Assembly: GCA_029932445.1 (NCBI GenBank) | Contig: JAOZQB010000049.1 | Location: 1 to 16,142 of the forward strand | Reading direction: 5' to 3' | Source: Bacteroidales bacterium | Lineage (GTDB): Bacteria > Bacteroidota > Bacteroidia > Bacteroidales > JAADGE01 | DNA: 16,142 nt | In this document: in pieces, positions 12,864-16,142 of the stretch | Numbering within the stretch: the stretch's first letter is position 1 | Layout: each line of letters starts with the position of its first letter | Position numbers and translations under genes: made by a program | Notes under the pieces: model-generated | Seen by the model: the letters and a program-made list of their open reading frames with translations, nothing else | What the model was told of the DNA's origin: nothing | The model's database searches: none

Positions 12864-15494
12864 ATGAAGCATCTTTTGACAATAGTAATTCTTTCTTTTC
12901 TTTCCGTTTCCGGATTCTCACAGAATAAATCTTATACGACACAAAAGATTAAAGAACATCAAATCAAAATTGACGGTTCTTTAAACGAAACAGAATGGAA
13001 AAATGCAGAAGAAGGGAAAGATTTTATACAATTTGAACCGATTGAAAAAGCAAAACCAAACCAAAAAACAAAATTTAAGATTTTATATGATGAAAATAAT
13101 ATTTATGTTGCCCTAATGGCTTATGATACAGAGCCGACAAAAATTGAAAGCAGAATGTCAAGACGTGACAGTTGGGAGGGTGATTTGGCAGTTGTTCAAT
13201 TTGACAGTTATTATGATAAAAAAACGGCCTTTGTTTTTGCCGTTAATGCTGCCGGTGTGAGAAGTGATGCAATTACTTCAAATGATAATTTAGATAATGA
13301 TGATCCGACATGGGATCCGATATGGACGGCCAAAACATCAAAAACAGAATACGGTTGGTGTGCCGAAATGAAAATTCCCTTAAGCCAATTGCGATTCAGT
13401 AAAAAAGATCATCAAATATGGGGCCTGCAAGTCGGAAGATTCTTATTCAGAAATAATGAATGGGATATATGGCAATTTGTTTCAAAAGAAAAATCCGGAT
13501 GGGTAAGTCGTTTCGGAACATTAAAAGGCTTAACAAACTTAAAGCCGAAAAGGCAAATTGAAATTGCTCCTTTTGCTTCCGTAAAGTTTGAAAAATATGA
13601 AAAAGAAGAAGGAAATCCTTTTGCAGACGGTCTTGATTGGTCCTATAACGGAGGTGTTGACGGGAAAATCGGGATTACGAATGATTTAACCTTAAATTTT
13701 GCCGTAAATCCGGATTTCGGACAGGTGGAAGCCGATCCTTCGGAAGTCAATTTAACAGCTTTTGAATCGTTTTTCTCTGAAAAAAGGCCTTTTTTTGTTG
13801 AAGGCAGTAATATTACTGATTATCAATTAACACCGGGAGGCAGCCCGTGGTCGCAAGATAATCTTTTTTATTCCAGAAGAATCGGACGACGTCCGCAATA
13901 TTATATTTATGATGATTTATCCGAGAATGAATATGCAAAAGTGCCTGAAAACACTAGTATTTTAGGGGCATTAAAATTAACCGGAAAAACAAAAAACGGT
14001 TTGTCGGTCGGAATTATGGAAAGCTTTACAAAAAGTGAATTTGCAGAAATTGACAGTCTCGGAAGCAGAAAAAAGGTACTCGTTGAACCCTATACGAATT
14101 ATTTTTCGGGACGATTACAAAAAGATTTAAATGAAGGAAATACGGTAATCGGCGGAATGGTAACTTCCGTTAATCGATTTAATGATGCAGAACATTTAGA
14201 TTTTTTAAATAAAAATGCATATACCGGAGGTTTGGATTTTATGCAATATTTTAAAGATAAGAAATATTTTTTATCTGTTAAAGGAGCAGGAAGTTATATA
14301 GACGGAACTACTGATGCAATTTCGGAACAACAATTGTCTTCTCGTCGTTATTTTCAAAGACCGGATGCCGGTTACTTGGTTTATGACAGTACGTTAACAA
14401 GTTTGTCCGGTTGGGGAGGAAATTTAACTGTCGGCAAACAAAGTATGAAAGGTTTAAGTTACGGTTTTAATTTGTCCGTTCGTTCTCCGGGATTTGAATT
14501 GAATGATGTCGGTTATTTACGAAGAGCAAATTCGATTTTCCATTTTGTTTGGGCAAATTATCAGATTACCGAACCGTTTTCAATATTTCGGTCGGTCAGT
14601 TTCAGTACAAATGAATGGTCAGGATGGGATTTTGGCGGAGTAAGTACATTTTTTGGAGGAAACATTAGCGGACATGCACAGTTTAAAAATTTATGGTCTG
14701 TACGAATTAATCTTACAAAAGAGCGTTATAATATTGATAATTCATTATTGAGAGGCGGACCGGCAATGAAAACACCGGGTAATTTTCAATATGGAATTAA
14801 TATCAGCAGTAATTCAACAAAAAAATTGAAATTTTTTGCCGGTTTTCATAATCAAATTATTGGCAATCATTCCGGAAGAAGTTACGGTTTTTACGGACGA
14901 ATTTCGTATCAGCCTTTAAATGTCTTATCTTTGAGTTTGTCGCCGAGTTATTTTTTTAACAATACAGAATTGCAATATGTTGAAACAACGGAATTTTCAA
15001 GTGAAGAAAGATTTTTATTTGCTGAAATGAATCAAAAAACTTTTGCTTTAACTTTACGTATTAATTATAATATTACGCCGGATTTTACTATACAATATTA
15101 TGGCGCTCCTTTTGTAAGTGCAGCGATATATTCTGATTATAAGAAAATTACGGATGCTAAAGCAGAACATTATCCGGATCGATTTGAAACCTTTTCAGGT
15201 AATCAAATAAATTATCTTGTTGATGATGAAATGTATGGTATTGACGAATCAGGCGGCGAAAATTATGATTATTATTTCGGCTTGCCGGATTTTAATTATC
15301 GTCAATTCCGTTCGAATTTAGTATTACGTTGGGAATACAAACCGGGGTCATTATTTTATTTTGTTTGGTCTCAAGAAAATACGGATTATATTTCGGACGG
15401 TGCATTAAACTTAGGTGAAAGCATTAAAAATATGTTTAAAGTAAGTCCGAGGGATATCTTTTTAATTAAATTTTCGTATCGGTTTATTTTGTAA
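12864..15494 (+). CDS. DUF5916 outer-membrane protein with N-terminal CBM9-like domain
   Basis: This 876-residue exported protein has a signal peptide (about 1-19), a carbohydrate-binding family 9-like domain (about 33-205; IDGSLNETEWKNA near its start and EMKIPLSQLRF near its end) and a long DUF5916 region (about 230-876). The hallmark of DUF5916 is visible at about 284-315: PDFGQVEADPSEVNLTAFE, then FFSEKRPFFVEG. The C-terminal half alternates aromatic and polar residues in strand-like segments and ends SYRFIL, consistent with a large outer-membrane beta-barrel. Its substrate is unknown; the CBM9-like part suggests sugar or cell-wall binding, but related proteins occur without sugar-use genes and none are nearby. 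It is transcribed alone, with the kinase gene divergent on its left. The ATG at 12864 gives the signal peptide; I find no convincing -7/-33 pair upstream. Confidence 0.88.
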   Translation: MKHLLTIVILSFLSVSGFSQNKSYTTQKIKEHQIKIDGSLNETEWKNAEEGKDFIQFEPIEKAKPNQKTKFKILYDENNIYVALMAYDTEPTKIESRMSRRDSWEGDLAVVQFDSYYDKKTAFVFAVNAAGVRSDAITSNDNLDNDDPTWDPIWTAKTSKTEYGWCAEMKIPLSQLRFSKKDHQIWGLQVGRFLFRNNEWDIWQFVSKEKSGWVSRFGTLKGLTNLKPKRQIEIAPFASVKFEKYEKEEGNPFADGLDWSYNGGVDGKIGITNDLTLNFAVNPDFGQVEADPSEVNLTAFESFFSEKRPFFVEGSNITDYQLTPGGSPWSQDNLFYSRRIGRRPQYYIYDDLSENEYAKVPENTSILGALKLTGKTKNGLSVGIMESFTKSEFAEIDSLGSRKKVLVEPYTNYFSGRLQKDLNEGNTVIGGMVTSVNRFNDAEHLDFLNKNAYTGGLDFMQYFKDKKYFLSVKGAGSYIDGTTDAISEQQLSSRRYFQRPDAGYLVYDSTLTSLSGWGGNLTVGKQSMKGLSYGFNLSVRSPGFELNDVGYLRRANSIFHFVWANYQITEPFSIFRSVSFSTNEWSGWDFGGVSTFFGGNISGHAQFKNLWSVRINLTKERYNIDNSLLRGGPAMKTPGNFQYGINISSNSTKKLKFFAGFHNQIIGNHSGRSYGFYGRISYQPLNVLSLSLSPSYFFNNTELQYVETTEFSSEERFLFAEMNQKTFALTLRINYNITPDFTIQYYGAPFVSAAIYSDYKKITDAKAEHYPDRFETFSGNQINYLVDDEMYGIDESGGENYDYYFGLPDFNYRQFRSNLVLRWEYKPGSLFYFVWSQENTDYISDGALNLGESIKNMFKVSPRDIFLIKFSYRFIL

Positions 15495-15552
15495 TTTTTT
15501 TGTAAATTTAACGATAAACTATTTGAAAAAAAGTTTAACAAAAAGATACATG

Positions 15553-16142
15553 TTAAAATTCTATTCCGGCTACAATACTCATAAATTCAGATTTGGTTCC
15601 GAAAGTACTTAGTGAAGAAAAACCGGTTCCTTTATCATATTTAAATTCAGAATACATTAATAATTTATCTGATATTTTATATTTTAGACCGAAACCTAAA
15701 GAGTATCCGTTTTCAAAAGATCTTAATGTACTCTTTTCTTTTCCGGTTGTACCGTCAATATAAGAAAAGAACATTTTTCCCTCTGTAACATCTTTAAAAT
15801 CATTAAATTTATGAATTGTCAATATGTTTTTACACCCGAATATTTTATTCAAAAAAGTTCCGACAAAAAAATAAGGGTTTATTTTATATTTATTGAATGA
15901 ATATTTTATCAAAATCGGAAATTTCAGATAGTGAGTACTGATATCTCCTTCATAATGATAATTAACAGAATTTATTATTGTGTCATATTGAAGTTTGTAG
16001 GGAGTAAAGTAGTAGGAAACACCTGTATTAAGGCTGAAATTATAACTTAATTCAGGAAATATAAAGTTAATATTTATACCGCCGGTGTAATTAAGAGGAA
16101 TTTCATGCTGTGATCTGAAAGCCCAGTCGTGCCCTACTCCTG
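15553..16142 (-). CDS. Outer-membrane beta-barrel protein (PF13568-like), 5' end beyond the window
   Basis: The frame is open from the right edge to the stop at 15553-15555, giving 195 visible residues. A TTG at 15910-15912 could be taken as a start, but the upstream codons continue the same protein (for example LNYTGGINIF, ELSYNFSLNTGVSYYF and HYLKFPILIKYSF), so the gene is cut by the edge. The HYLKFPILIKYSF segment followed by NPYFFVG is typical of the OMP_b-brl_2 / PorT-like family of small Bacteroidota outer-membrane barrels. The C-terminus VAGIEF ends in Phe, as needed for barrel insertion by BAM. No specific function can be assigned. It converges on the DUF5916 gene with a 58-bp gap. 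Confidence 0.8.
   Translation of the reverse strand, partial: GVGHDWAFRSQHEIPLNYTGGININFIFPELSYNFSLNTGVSYYFTPYKLQYDTIINSVNYHYEGDISTHYLKFPILIKYSFNKYKINPYFFVGTFLNKIFGCKNILTIHKFNDFKDVTEGKMFFSYIDGTTGKEKSTLRSFENGYSLGFGLKYKISDKLLMYSEFKYDKGTGFSSLSTFGTKSEFMSIVAGIEF

Noticed and set aside
15515..15537. TAAACT...AGTTTA hairpin between the DUF5916 and beta-barrel genes as a terminator.
   Set aside because: A 6-bp A/T stem with an 11-nt loop is expected by chance here.
15553..15912. A complete 119-residue gene starting at TTG 15912.
   Set aside because: The frame continues open to the right edge with clear beta-barrel sequence, so this is the 3' part of a larger gene.

Overview
The window is a stretch of low-G+C (roughly one third G+C by eye) chromosome from a member of the Bacteroidota, probably Bacteroidales/Marinilabiliales-like or a related environmental lineage. 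Four things point there. The gene run acpP-fabF-rnc-IPExxxVDY is a Bacteroidota arrangement. There is a PorE-like TPR/beta-propeller/CRD/OmpA protein, a DUF5916 outer-membrane protein and a PF13568-type beta-barrel. Start codons lack Shine-Dalgarno sequences and sit behind AT-rich leaders. Several intergenic regions carry the Bacteroidota -7 element TAnnTTTG. I see no tRNA, rRNA, CRISPR array, transposase or prophage gene.

Layout, left to right. (1) The 3' end of a DUF4442 hotdog-fold gene (+) closes at a bidirectional hairpin. (2) A minus-strand pair follows: a secreted stand-alone YfiR/DUF4154 protein, then a 779-residue membrane protein made of the same YfiR domain, a coiled coil, one membrane span, a PAS domain and a SpoIIE/PP2C phosphatase. 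The YfiR part of the two genes is a tandem duplication of about 595 bp. (3) A PAP2-family lipid phosphatase (+) converges, with a 1-nt gap, on a minus-strand pair of an orphan Hpt phosphotransfer protein and a membrane zinc-ribbon protein. These two lie in one frame and are separated only by a stop codon and one further codon. (4) A plus-strand pair encodes a nine-repeat TPR periplasmic protein and the PorE-like OmpA-family protein. (5) A 131-bp convergent spacer holds a near-perfect 16-bp inverted repeat. (6) The minus-strand run acpP-fabF-rnc-IPExxxVDY uses start codons ATG, ATG, GTG and TTG in order, with a terminator-like hairpin between acpP and fabF. (7) A LytS-type sensor kinase (-) has no response regulator in view. 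(8) A DUF5916 outer-membrane protein (+) converges on the 3' part of a beta-barrel protein (-) that runs off the right edge.

How the genes fit together. The acpP run supplies the fatty-acid carrier and elongating synthase plus RNase III. The TPR and OmpA-like pair looks like periplasmic/outer-membrane scaffolding, possibly for type IX secretion. Three separate loci (YfiR-phosphatase, Hpt, LytS kinase) are signalling genes lacking an obvious partner in the window. The least ordinary features are the duplicated YfiR sensor with a soluble copy beside the transmembrane phosphatase, the in-frame Hpt/zinc-ribbon pair, and the 91-bp palindromic element. No clearly new defence or mobile system is visible; most of the window is ordinary Bacteroidota chromosome.
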